Shown here piece by piece: positions 54,505 to 62,637 of a DNA stretch of 64,000 nucleotides (the first letter of the stretch is position 1; every line of letters begins with the position of its first letter). Location of the stretch: positions 22,795-86,794 of the forward strand of contig JANQOF010000081.1 in assembly GCA_028279215.1 (NCBI GenBank). Direction: 5' to 3'. This stretch comes from Pirellulales bacterium. GTDB lineage: Bacteria; Planctomycetota; Planctomycetia; Pirellulales; Lacipirellulaceae. The notes beneath the pieces are model-generated. The model had not been told where the DNA came from and made no database searches. It was given only the letters and a program-made list of their open reading frames with translations. Made by a program: the position numbers and the translations under genes.

Positions 54505-55857
54505 CTATTCGCTTGCGCTCGGCTTTGGCTCGATGCCGAGTCGCTGTTCGAGGTTTGCAAACAACTCTTCGTCGGTTTTTCCGCCACCTGTCACTGCCGT
54601 ATCGCCGAACAATAAGATGGGAAGCCCACTATCGAACTCGCTCCACGCATCGCATTGCTTACGGAGCCGATTGATCGTGCCGGACTTCATGCGATCGTCA
54701 AGCAACACCTTCGCGCCGGCAAGGGACATCGCCCGTTGCTTGGCCTCGCCCAGCGGCGGGGGCGATCGCCCTTCCATCAAGAATTCGTGGAACTCGACAA
54801 AGTGCTCCGGAGCATGCTGCCACACGTTGATTGCCATGCGGGCGTACTCGCACGCCGTGGGCCGACCTTTCTTGCCCGGCGGGAAGTGGTCGTTGCACTC
54901 GACGCTGAGCGGCACGTGGCAAATCACAATGCCCAAATCATCGCCGTACCGTTCTCTAGCCTTCTGCAGACGAGGATGCATCTGCCGACAGTGTTTACAG
55001 GTATAGTCTATCATCTCCACGATAACATGCTCGGCGTCGGGATCGCCCAACATGGGCATCGCGTGCGTGTCGATGGGGCTTGGTAGCCCGGCAAAGCCCA
55101 TCAAACGCTGTGGTCCGACAGGTGCTTCTTCATCAGCAGCCGATAGCGACTGGTTTTCCATGAAGTCGGGCGCGTTGTCGACACTCTTGGACTGGACTGA
55201 TTGGTTCACCACTGGCTTCAGTTTGATTTCGCTGATCGCCGTGGTACTGCTATCGGGACCAAACATCTGGCCGCCGATAAGTACCACGATGCCCACCCCG
55301 GCAAACGCGCAGGCAACCGCGGGACCAATCACCGGTTCGTCGTCGCGGCGGCTCGCCACCAACGAGGGTATCTGTCCGATTGACGTGCCAACCACCGCTT
55401 GTTGACGACCAACATGACCGTAGGGATCGAACCTGGAGTACATCGCGACCGCACATCCGGCAATCGTCAGCCCACACGCATGTACCGCAAGGCAGTACAA
55501 GCAGAAACTCTGCAACTGAAACAGCTGCAGCCCGACGAACCAGAGCGCAGCCGCCACAGCGGCCATTGCGAGCGCGAGAAGCAGCGACATGGCGGTGCTG
55601 CGCGGATTGTTGGCCGCCGGCCACACTACTACAACGAGCGCCAGATACGCCAACGCGCCGACGGCCGCCACCGGAATGCTAAATAGGTGCGACCAACGGC
55701 TCGTAAGCACCGTGTCGCAGTCGATCACGCCATCCGCGGTGCAGCCCGCAACTCCGGCGGCTTGCCACGACACCCAGGCCAAATAGCTGGAAACACCGAC
55801 CGCAATGAGCGCAGCCAGAGTGATGACGGCGGCCAAACATTTGGTGATAGTTGTCAT
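54505..55857 (-). CDS. VKOR-DsbA fusion (disulfide bond formation)
   Basis: A membrane protein of 450 residues. The N-terminal part, about 1-190, is a vitamin K epoxide reductase domain of four to five helices. It has the loop cysteines CTADGVIDCDTVLTSRWSHLFSIPVAAVG and the redox-active SFCLYC at the end of a helix. A linker with one more hydrophobic segment at about 195-215 leads to a DsbA-like thioredoxin domain at about 255-440. That domain has the active site YTCKHCRQMHP and the cis-proline region near SGLPILLFGD. Such fusions oxidise exported thiols using quinone. It is probably co-transcribed with the Hsp70 gene, four bases apart. Confidence 0.92.
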   Translation of the reverse strand: MTTITKCLAAVITLAALIAVGVSSYLAWVSWQAAGVAGCTADGVIDCDTVLTSRWSHLFSIPVAAVGALAYLALVVVVWPAANNPRSTAMSLLLALAMAAVAAALWFVGLQLFQLQSFCLYCLAVHACGLTIAGCAVAMYSRFDPYGHVGRQQAVVGTSIGQIPSLVASRRDDEPVIGPAVACAFAGVGIVVLIGGQMFGPDSSTTAISEIKLKPVVNQSVQSKSVDNAPDFMENQSLSAADEEAPVGPQRLMGFAGLPSPIDTHAMPMLGDPDAEHVIVEMIDYTCKHCRQMHPRLQKARERYGDDLGIVICHVPLSVECNDHFPPGKKGRPTACEYARMAINVWQHAPEHFVEFHEFLMEGRSPPPLGEAKQRAMSLAGAKVLLDDRMKSGTINRLRKQCDAWSEFDSGLPILLFGDTAVTGGGKTDEELFANLEQRLGIEPKPSASE

Positions 55858-55957
55858 GCGGAGCAGATCGGGAACATCGCAAGTGGTCGAGCCCCCTAGT
55901 ATACCATACGCCCGAGAAATGCTCTGGGTCTCTCCGCAGGTAGAATCGTCGGGTCCA

Positions 55958-57466
55958 TCACTTGGCGGCTTCGTTGCCCAACAGCGCTACCATGGGCCCG
56001 GACGGAGCGGCGACGAATAGGCCCACCACCGATCCATCCTCCGTGCCCACAACCACCGCACCGTTCCAATCGTCGAAGTCGATTCCATGGGTATCCACTT
56101 GCCATACCGGCCCCACATGCGCTAACTGCGTGCGCGAAACCGAGTAGATTACCGAACTTGGCCCTTCGCCGCTGGCAACCGTACGCACCAGACACACGTC
56201 CTCGGGCGCCGCGACCGTGCGCAGATTGGTTTGTTCGATGCCATACTTGGCAATTGCTGGCGTAAGCGAGAAGGAGTAGCGGGTGACGCCACCCGGCATA
56301 TTCTCCTTCTCAAAATCGGCGGGGATGCGTTGCAATGTGTCGTCGGTGTCGCTGGCGATGATTGCCAACGACCAAGAATCGCCGAGAGCGGCCTCGGGTC
56401 GTTCGAACGCCGCGGCTGGCGCGATCACCTCAGCATCATCTCCCGTATACATCACGATGGCGGTAGCGTTTGCTTCGCGGTTGCGGGTGAATCCGAACGA
56501 CTTTTCCTTCCAATTCGCCCGGAGGGTTACCGTTTGTGGCAATGGAAAATCGACCAGGCTCACCGTCGAGGCATCCTCGGTCCATTCACTTTCTTCTTCA
56601 GAGTAAAGCGTAAATACATGGCCTGGGCGAACGTGCTGCGACGCGCCTTCAATCGGCGTGATAAACGATACGCCGCCCCGCGCAATTGTGGTAAGCGACT
56701 CGGCCTTAAGCGTGAATCCGGTGAGCCCGGCGTCGATGCCTAAGCCACTGGTCGCCCAGAACATCGAGTTGGTCCGCACCAGATTGCGATAGGCGTTGTC
56801 GATTCGCACGCGCACGTCGACGAATCGTGTATCGCTCGCCAGATCGACCGACAGAACCTGCCCAACATCGACGCCGCGCCAGGCAACCGGCGCACCCGCG
56901 TACAAGCCATAGCCCTCGTCACCGCGGAGTACGATTTCCAATCCCTTCGCGGCTACATCGCCCGGCGGCGGCGTGGCGAGGCCCGTGAAATCGAAGCATT
57001 GTGCTGCGTCGTCGGGTCCGGGCGCCGCGGCAATGTACTTGGCGCCAACGGCTGTCTCCAATCCGCGGACCTCGGTCAGGCTGACTTGCGGCCGCACAAT
57101 CCAAAACCGAGTTCCTTCTCGCGCCAGCGAACCGGCGCCTTCGAACAGCGTAACGGCCACGCGGATGCTGCTAAGATCGTCGGCCAAATCGACCTCATCG
57201 ACATGGCCCACATCGATGCCTCGGTAGCGCACGAAGTCGCCCACCTTCAGGCCGTGTCCATCAGGAAACTTAACCGTAATCCGCGGCCCGCGCTGCTCGA
57301 TTGATCGATAAACCAACACAACGGCCACGACGATCGCGGCAAGCGTCGCCCACCACATCCGCGAACCACCAATTACTTGCCTGGCAAGTTGCTTGCGCGG
57401 CTCGAGTTTGGCCGTGGGAAAGTCGTCGGCGTCTCGGTTATCTGTGGTCAATTCGTCTGGTTTCAT
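55958..57466 (-). CDS. MCE-domain protein (PqiB/MlaD-like)
   Basis: A protein of about 502 residues with one N-terminal membrane helix (MWWATLAAIVVAVVLVY). Two MCE domains follow at about 50-145 (ITVKFPDGHGLKVGDFVRYRGIDVGHVDEVDL) and about 165-275 (GLEIVLRGDEGYGLYAGAPVAWRGVDVGQVLSVDL). A beta-rich C-terminus follows. MCE proteins such as PqiB and MlaD bind and transfer lipids between membranes in diderm bacteria. ATG 57466 overlaps the stop of PqiA by four bases (ATGA), so translation is probably coupled. The pairing with PqiA is typical; the partner PqiC was not seen. Confidence 0.9.
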   Translation of the reverse strand: MKPDELTTDNRDADDFPTAKLEPRKQLARQVIGGSRMWWATLAAIVVAVVLVYRSIEQRGPRITVKFPDGHGLKVGDFVRYRGIDVGHVDEVDLADDLSSIRVAVTLFEGAGSLAREGTRFWIVRPQVSLTEVRGLETAVGAKYIAAAPGPDDAAQCFDFTGLATPPPGDVAAKGLEIVLRGDEGYGLYAGAPVAWRGVDVGQVLSVDLASDTRFVDVRVRIDNAYRNLVRTNSMFWATSGLGIDAGLTGFTLKAESLTTIARGGVSFITPIEGASQHVRPGHVFTLYSEEESEWTEDASTVSLVDFPLPQTVTLRANWKEKSFGFTRNREANATAIVMYTGDDAEVIAPAAAFERPEAALGDSWSLAIIASDTDDTLQRIPADFEKENMPGGVTRYSFSLTPAIAKYGIEQTNLRTVAAPEDVCLVRTVASGEGPSSVIYSVSRTQLAHVGPVWQVDTHGIDFDDWNGAVVVGTEDGSVVGLFVAAPSGPMVALLGNEAAK

Positions 57467-58080
57467 TTCGATTCCGTGAAAGTCGGCCGGCTTATCTCTT
57501 CGTCCCAAATCGCATGCGGGTCGAACGAAAGTGACGCAATCATGCTCATCGCCACGCACGCTACGAACGCCAGTACCGCCGGCCCAAGATGAAACTCCAC
57601 CATCTCGCCAATCTTCACCATCATCACCAGGAAGGCCAATAGCAGCACGTCCATCATGCTCCATTTGCCGAGATGCTCCATCAACCGCAAAGTCCAAGCC
57701 TTATGCTTGCGCTCGAGCAGTTCGAGCAAGCTCAGTTCCAGCAACAAGACGATCTTCGCCAACGGGAATACGATGGAAAACAACAACACCACGATGCCGA
57801 CGAGCATGCTCCCGTGAGCAAACAGATCGAATATGCCGCCTAGGATGCTCGACTCGTGCACGTAACCGAGTTGTTCGATTTCCAGCACCGGCAATAGCAC
57901 TGCCGGCCAAAACAAGATGAACGCCGCCAGCGCGGCGGCTGCCGTGCGACTGGCAGACTTGCGCCGCGAGGCCGGCGTATCGAACCCGGTACCGCAGCGT
58001 GTGCAGGTTGCCAACATGCCGGCGGGTACGTTGGGCATGCGATGAATCAGCCCACAGCAGTGGCAAGCGCGATGCGACAA
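57463..58080 (-). CDS. pqiA: Paraquat-inducible protein A (PqiA)
   Basis: An integral membrane protein of 205 residues. The N-terminus has two CxxC-type pairs (ACHCCGLIH ... CTRCGTGF), as in PqiA, followed by four hydrophobic helices near 47-65, 85-118, 140-160 and 165-185. These include LLPVLEIEQLG and SMMDVLLLAFLVMMVKIG, the PqiA signature. It carries one copy of the domain; E. coli PqiA has two. It works with the MCE protein in envelope lipid movement. The start is TTG 58080 because the zinc pair would be lost with a later one. Confidence 0.85.
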   Translation of the reverse strand: MSHRACHCCGLIHRMPNVPAGMLATCTRCGTGFDTPASRRKSASRTAAAALAAFILFWPAVLLPVLEIEQLGYVHESSILGGIFDLFAHGSMLVGIVVLLFSIVFPLAKIVLLLELSLLELLERKHKAWTLRLMEHLGKWSMMDVLLLAFLVMMVKIGEMVEFHLGPAVLAFVACVAMSMIASLSFDPHAIWDEEISRPTFTESK

Positions 58081-58088
58081 AACAAGCT

Positions 58089-58355
58089 CTACCCAGGCCC
58101 CACGGTATCAAATACGTCCACTACCCACCATTCGATGTACCACGCAATCGGGTTGTCAGGTCCGAGTATGAACAACGGATAGTAAAGCCAAAATACCTGA
58201 TAGAACGCGTCGTTACGCGTCCATTCCCGCAACCAGCAAGCCGTTGCGATGACCGGCCCGCTGCTGAGCAAATACAGAAGCACCGCGCTCAACGCGTAGG
58301 CTGCCCATCGGTTGACTGTCGCTGTAACGGTCGACGACGTATTCTCGGTGTCCAT
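58089..58355 (-). CDS. Small membrane protein of unknown function
   Basis: A protein of 88 residues with a likely signal-like helix (WAAYALSAVLLYLLSSGPVIATACWL), an aromatic-rich C-terminal half (AFYQVFWLYYPLFILGPDNPIAWYIEWWVVDVF) and few charges. It has no family that I recognise. It sits between the VWA protein and PqiA on the same strand, nine bases from PqiA, so it is probably co-transcribed. Confidence 0.7.
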   Translation of the reverse strand: MDTENTSSTVTATVNRWAAYALSAVLLYLLSSGPVIATACWLREWTRNDAFYQVFWLYYPLFILGPDNPIAWYIEWWVVDVFDTVGPG

Positions 58356-58379
58356 TCGCCTTCTTCGAGACAGATTCGC

Positions 58380-59804
58380 TTACCACTTGCGAATCTTGTT
58401 GCCCCACACCTCGGCGGGTGCTCGATTGTACCGAATTGGGCGAGCTTTGGACATCTGGACGGCGGCGGGATTGATGCCCACAGGTGTATAAGTGCCTTCG
58501 TGGGCTTCGGCGATGGCAATCAGGTTGGCTGCATCTTCCTGGTTGCGAACCGTCATGCCGAGTGTATGGATGGGGTATTTTCGCCGCGGGGCATTGTCGA
58601 CCAGGCGGCGAATCCGCGATTCGAAGATCTCTCCGTCCGAAAGTACGTACACGGCAGCCGGTTCGAGATCGGTCGCCAGGTCGACCGCGTCGTTCAGTTC
58701 GCCGCCGGTACACATTTCGACGGTCGCCAACCATGCCTCGAGCTTGCGCTTGTTATCCCGCGTTGCGGGAACCATCTCGTCGACCCCTGCGGGGTGAAAC
58801 ATGGAATACGCCTGGTCGCTGTAGAAGACGACGTAGAACATTTGATCGGGCTTCATTGCACCGACGCTGTTGAGAAGTTCGAGGAAGGTCGTTTCTAGTC
58901 GTCCGCCTTTCATCGAACCAGAATTGTCGATGAGGAACACAAACCGATTGCCCCGCGAACGCTTGCCAAAGAAGCTGGCCTCGCCCTCGACGGTCGGTGG
59001 TGGGCCTCCACCTCCGCTGGCTTCACTTTCACCAACGGCACCACCCACTTCGGCCAGCAGGGCGCCAGTGTCGAGCGTCATGATGTCGGTCGTTCCCACA
59101 TCGATTGTCAATTCGGTCGCGGCGAGTTCCACACCGGGAATCGGCAAGTCGAGTTCCGCTAGTTCTGGCGACAGAGACTCGAAGTTCATTTCGTCGACGG
59201 GATGGTCCTGTAACTCGACGGGTTCGAACGGTACTTCGGTGAGTTCGTCGGCCAGATCGTCACCTTCGACCACGCCGCTGGAAAGCATTGGTGGAGGATT
59301 CTGAACGCTTACGAACGTCAATAATCCTAGCGCCAAGAAGATCACGACATGCACCATCGTGCTCGCCGTGACGGCCGGTTGCTTGCGAAAGTCCCACAAC
59401 GCGCGGCGGCGTTTGTTCTTTCGCGCAAGCGACGGTGCAATGCCTTTGTTGGCCACGTCGAATCGTGGCACAAGCTGCTCTTCCGCCCCCTGCCCTTCGG
59501 CCGGCTCCGGTGTTGGCGGGTCGGAGATTGGTGCCACCTCTTCACGAGGCGTTGGCCGCTCGATCGGCGGCAGGGCATCGGGCGCGTAGAGCTGCACGAT
59601 CCGGCGATCGCGCTCGAGGTGCTCCTCGTGCCCACGAAGCTCAGCGGTTAGGCGGTCGGCTTTCTCGTCTTCGCCGGCCGCCTCCAGGCGGGAAAGGCGC
59701 GCACGCAATCGATGCACCTCGATCGTGAGTTGCTTGACGTTTTGCAGAGCTTCGCGCAAATCGTCGTCGCGCGAAGGACCTGGAGGCCGATCGGGTACTG
59801 GCAT
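58380..59804 (-). CDS. VWA-domain membrane protein
   Basis: A protein of 474 residues. An N-terminal coiled coil at about 15-75 (LREALQNVKQLTIEVHRLRARLSRLEAAGE) is followed by a Pro-rich stretch, a basic patch (RKNKRRRALWDFRKQ), a membrane helix at about 150-166 (ASTMVHVVIFLALGLLTFVS) and an acidic loop. The C-terminal 200 residues are a von Willebrand A domain with the metal-site motif VFLIDNSGSMKGG. The VWA domain is thus on the far side of the membrane. Relatives are frequent in planctomycetes, of unknown function. It is the first gene of the run down to the Hsp70 gene. Confidence 0.85.
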   Translation of the reverse strand: MPVPDRPPGPSRDDDLREALQNVKQLTIEVHRLRARLSRLEAAGEDEKADRLTAELRGHEEHLERDRRIVQLYAPDALPPIERPTPREEVAPISDPPTPEPAEGQGAEEQLVPRFDVANKGIAPSLARKNKRRRALWDFRKQPAVTASTMVHVVIFLALGLLTFVSVQNPPPMLSSGVVEGDDLADELTEVPFEPVELQDHPVDEMNFESLSPELAELDLPIPGVELAATELTIDVGTTDIMTLDTGALLAEVGGAVGESEASGGGGPPPTVEGEASFFGKRSRGNRFVFLIDNSGSMKGGRLETTFLELLNSVGAMKPDQMFYVVFYSDQAYSMFHPAGVDEMVPATRDNKRKLEAWLATVEMCTGGELNDAVDLATDLEPAAVYVLSDGEIFESRIRRLVDNAPRRKYPIHTLGMTVRNQEDAANLIAIAEAHEGTYTPVGINPAAVQMSKARPIRYNRAPAEVWGNKIRKW

Positions 59805-59955
59805 GTTATCCGCGCACTAACGGAAAACGGGCAAGACTCTCCTCCATGAGCCGGCCCGCAGTCTAGCAGAATGAATACCGTGTGTGCGCGGAAAAATCGA
59901 AAATCAGCCCACAAAATACATTGGGGTCTTTCCACCAATTTGGCTGCGGGGCTCT

Positions 59956-60783
59956 CTAATTGTCGCGCTGCATTCGCTGCATGAATCGCCCTAGCCGCTC
60001 GGTGGCCGTGAGAAACTCCTTTTCGCTCAGCGCGCCGTCGCGGTCGCGGTCGCCGAATCGGAATAAACGACCCAGACGATCCTGGACCTGCGCGGGCACT
60101 TCGTCGCGATCGATCTTGCCGTCGCCGTTACGATCGAACTCTTCGAACAGAGCCTTCCGCTGGTTGGGATCGGTTAGCATTTGTCGCGGCGTCGACCGCT
60201 CGCTAAATCGCAGGGCCGCGCTACCCTGCTGTCGGTCGAGTTTCTTGAGTTCCCGCTCGACATCCCAATTGTGCTGACGGACGGCTCGCTGGGCAATTCG
60301 CGTGATGCGAGGTCCGCCCCTGGCAAGCTCCAGGCGATTAATGCGACCGTCGTCGTTGCGGTCGAACTGTTCAGCTATCTGATTGTAGACGCGCTGCATG
60401 TTGCTGGGCGCTTCGTCCTTGGCGATCACACCGTCGCCATCGACATCGAGCTTCAGCAATACCAATCGCACCGCGTCGGCGCCGGGCAACTCAGCCGGAC
60501 GTTGCTCTTCGATTGGCTTTGCCGGGCGTCGCGGCGCGATCGCCTGCTGCCATTCGTCCTTGGTCAACTGCCCGTCATCGTCGGCGTCGCCCTGTCGCAC
60601 CAGTCGTGCGAATAATCGGGCTTGGCTCGATGGCAATTCCTCGACTTTTAGCTGACCGTCGCCGTTGGCGTCAAGCCGCGCGAACAACTGCTCGTCGGCC
60701 ACGCGAATGTCCTCCCTGGCCCCTGCCACACGGTTCACCCCTAGCAAGGCGACGAATAACAGAATGGAAACACACGTACGCAT
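59956..60783 (-). CDS. Secreted EF-hand protein with six calcium loops
   Basis: A protein of 275 residues with a signal peptide (VSILLFVALLGVNRVAG). It carries six EF-hand-type loops: DANGDGQL, DADDDGQL, DVDGDGVI, DRNDDGRI, DRNGDGKI and DRDRDGAL, each followed by an acidic residue at the -12 position. It should bind calcium outside the cell. I start it at ATG 60783, where the signal peptide begins. Its function is unknown; it stands alone between the VWA run and flgM. Confidence 0.85.
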   Translation of the reverse strand: MRTCVSILLFVALLGVNRVAGAREDIRVADEQLFARLDANGDGQLKVEELPSSQARLFARLVRQGDADDDGQLTKDEWQQAIAPRRPAKPIEEQRPAELPGADAVRLVLLKLDVDGDGVIAKDEAPSNMQRVYNQIAEQFDRNDDGRINRLELARGGPRITRIAQRAVRQHNWDVERELKKLDRQQGSAALRFSERSTPRQMLTDPNQRKALFEEFDRNGDGKIDRDEVPAQVQDRLGRLFRFGDRDRDGALSEKEFLTATERLGRFMQRMQRDN

Positions 60784-61280
60784 CTTACCAATTCTCCCGA
60801 GTGAGTGGGCAACTGCTGAGGAAGCCCCCGGCACTAAGGTTATGAACCCCCGAAAGCTAGCAAAGGTATCGGTCCGCCGTGGCCGTATGATGCCGATTCG
60901 CCACACCCGATTCTACGCTGCCGGCGCAGCATCCGCAAAGCTTGTATACGCCTCACGTTGCATTTGATTGCGCGCAGCTGGCCAAGGTTCGATTTCGTTG
61001 CTAGCAACGCCGATACAACAAACCAGGGGGCGAGCAACGCCGCGTGATTCGTCGACAAGAAGCTCGACCGCCGTGGCGATCCTCGCTACTTTTCGCAGCG
61101 GGTTGCCCGATTCTGCGGAGCGAACCGTCCTGCCCTCCCAACCGTAACGAACCTCGACTCCCGTCTTGTCACAACGGAGTTGGCAAGCAACCCGGCGTCA
61201 GGTTGCCCTTGACCCTTCAGCACGAATGCCTTACTAATTGGCCGCGAACGGACGCACCCAGGCCGCGGGAAACACTCATC
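60784..61280. other. 497-base intergenic region before flgM
   Basis: No protein-coding frame here has a family motif. The one structural feature is the 14-base perfect palindrome at 60996-61009. Promoters for the divergent EF-hand and FlgM genes should lie here, but I see no convincing -35/-10 or flagellar-type consensus. Confidence 0.5.
60996..61009. promoter_or_regulatory. 14-base perfect palindrome CGTTGCTAGCAACG
   Basis: Two 7-base arms meet without a spacer. It could be an operator for a dimeric regulator of the divergent EF-hand or flgM genes. It lies about 270 bases from the FlgM ATG, which is rather far. Confidence 0.3.
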
Positions 61281-61559
61281 ATGCAAATCAACGGCGCACA
61301 CCAAATCCACGGCGGCCACGCCCTCAAGGGGCCGCATTTCAACCAACGTCCGCAACATGCGGCAGGCCCGAACGCCGCGCAGCCGGCCGATCAGCTCGAC
61401 ATTTCGCCAGCCGCCCAAGCCGCCAGCGAGTCGGGTACCACCGACGGCATCCGCGCCGACTTGGTCGCGCGACTGCGCTCGGAAATCCAAAGCGGCACCT
61501 ACGAGACAGCCGATAAGCTCGAATCGGCTGTCGATCGCCTGTTCGACGCATTGGGGTAG
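61281..61559 (+). CDS. flgM: FlgM-like anti-sigma-28 factor
   Basis: A protein of 92 residues. The C-terminal half, DGIRADLVARLRSEIQSGTYETADKLESAVDRLFDAL, matches the sigma-28-binding helices of FlgM; the N-terminal half (INGAHQIHGGHALKGPHF ... PADQLDISPAAQAA) is disordered as in FlgM. It would hold the flagellar sigma factor inactive until the hook is built. ATG 61281 is preferred. No flagellar structural gene is in the window, so it is an orphan here. Confidence 0.82.
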   Translation: MQINGAHQIHGGHALKGPHFNQRPQHAAGPNAAQPADQLDISPAAQAASESGTTDGIRADLVARLRSEIQSGTYETADKLESAVDRLFDALG

Positions 61560-61582
61560 GCGGAAGCAAAGGGTGGTCGAGC

Positions 61583-61954
61583 ATGCGATTTCGGCTGCGA
61601 TCGCTCTTGGTAACCGTGACGTTGGTCTGCCTTGCGTTAGGCTGGTGGGTTCATTGGCCTGACCACAGCGTTAGCTACTTTGAGCAGAGACTGCGCGCCG
61701 CTGAAATCGAACCGATTCGGTTGATGGCGAGTGCCGACAACTACGTGAGCGTTCCAATCGACATAACTGTTAGCGCAGGCGGCGAGGACTTTGTGATTGA
61801 AGCGCAACCACGAGCTTTAAATGATTATTTGCTTGGCTGTCGCCGGTACACACTCAAGACACGCTTCGGCTGGTGCGATTTCGTTGCTCAACACGGCCGA
61901 CTAAGTGAACTTAACGATCGCTACTTCTTTGGGGGCGTCGAAATTTCGCGATGA
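61583..61954 (+). CDS. Small membrane-anchored protein of the planctomycete RFRLRSLL type
   Basis: A protein of 123 residues that begins MRFRLRSLLVTVTLVCLALGWWVHW: a basic stretch and one helix, a leader recurring in many unrelated planctomycete proteins. The rest is a small soluble domain with no motif that I recognise. AAGGG lies about 11 bases before the ATG. It follows flgM after 23 bases but need not be functionally linked. Confidence 0.65.
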   Translation: MRFRLRSLLVTVTLVCLALGWWVHWPDHSVSYFEQRLRAAEIEPIRLMASADNYVSVPIDITVSAGGEDFVIEAQPRALNDYLLGCRRYTLKTRFGWCDFVAQHGRLSELNDRYFFGGVEISR

Positions 61955-62030
61955 ACCAGATTCTCGGTCGGCATCTTGGCTGCGGTCATGCGTAGGCAAA
62001 CGACCCAATTTCCCCAACGGCCCTCTATGG

Positions 62031-62059
62031 TTGTTGGCTCAACACGTATGACCTAAAAT
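62031..62059 (+). promoter_or_regulatory. Candidate promoter of the Fur-family gene
   Basis: TTGTTG at 62031-62036, a 17-base spacer and TAAAAT at 62054-62059 resemble a housekeeping promoter 46-74 bases upstream of the ATG at 62105. The AT-rich stretch TAAAATACAAAAT could overlap an operator for autoregulation, but no Fur-box palindrome is clear. Confidence 0.4.
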
Positions 62060-62104
62060 ACAAAATCGGAGAATGTGCCCTACACTGCGACCCTATCGAC
62101 CCGA

Positions 62105-62605
62105 ATGTCTAACGATTTTGCCCTCGAATCAATCGAAGTATCCTCGTCGCCGCGGGAGCGGTTTGTCGAGTACTTGCAGAGTCGTGGCAAGCGGGTCACG
62201 CAGCAGCGGTTGCAATTGGTCGATCACATTTTTGAGTCGCACGACCACTTCGACGCCGACGAGTTGATTCTGAGCGTTGGAAAGCTTAGCGACTCAAAAA
62301 TCAGCCGCGCTACGGTCTATCGAACGCTCGATGAATTGGTCGACGCAGGACTGCTGCGGGCAATGACGCTTACCGGACGTCGTGTTTACGAGCACGACTA
62401 CGGCTACCCTCAGCACGACCACTTGCACTGCAAAAAGTGCGACAAGCTGATTGAGTTCGCCAGCGACGAACTCGTGGCCCTGCGCGAAGCAGTGGCCCGC
62501 GAGCATGGCTTCCGTGTAACCGGCCACCGGCTGATCATCTCCGGCGTTTGCGCCGAATGCGCCCAAAAGCAGAACCGCCGCCACTCGCCACTCGATTTGG
62601 TTTGA
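62105..62605 (+). CDS. Fur-family metal-responsive regulator
   Basis: A DNA-binding protein of about 166 residues. It has the winged helix (TQQRLQLVDHIFESHDHFDADELI ... ISRATVYRTLDELVDAGLLRAM) and the dimerisation domain with HDHLHCKKCDKLIEF. A second zinc pair, GVCAEC, sits near the end; together these cysteines form the structural zinc site. It has the metal-binding HDHLH residues of Fur, but whether it senses iron, zinc or peroxide cannot be told by eye. ATG 62105 is preferred over GTG 62075. Confidence 0.9.
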   Translation: MSNDFALESIEVSSSPRERFVEYLQSRGKRVTQQRLQLVDHIFESHDHFDADELILSVGKLSDSKISRATVYRTLDELVDAGLLRAMTLTGRRVYEHDYGYPQHDHLHCKKCDKLIEFASDELVALREAVAREHGFRVTGHRLIISGVCAECAQKQNRRHSPLDLV

Positions 62606-62637
62606 GCACCGGTATCGCGAGTGGTACAATCCGCTGG

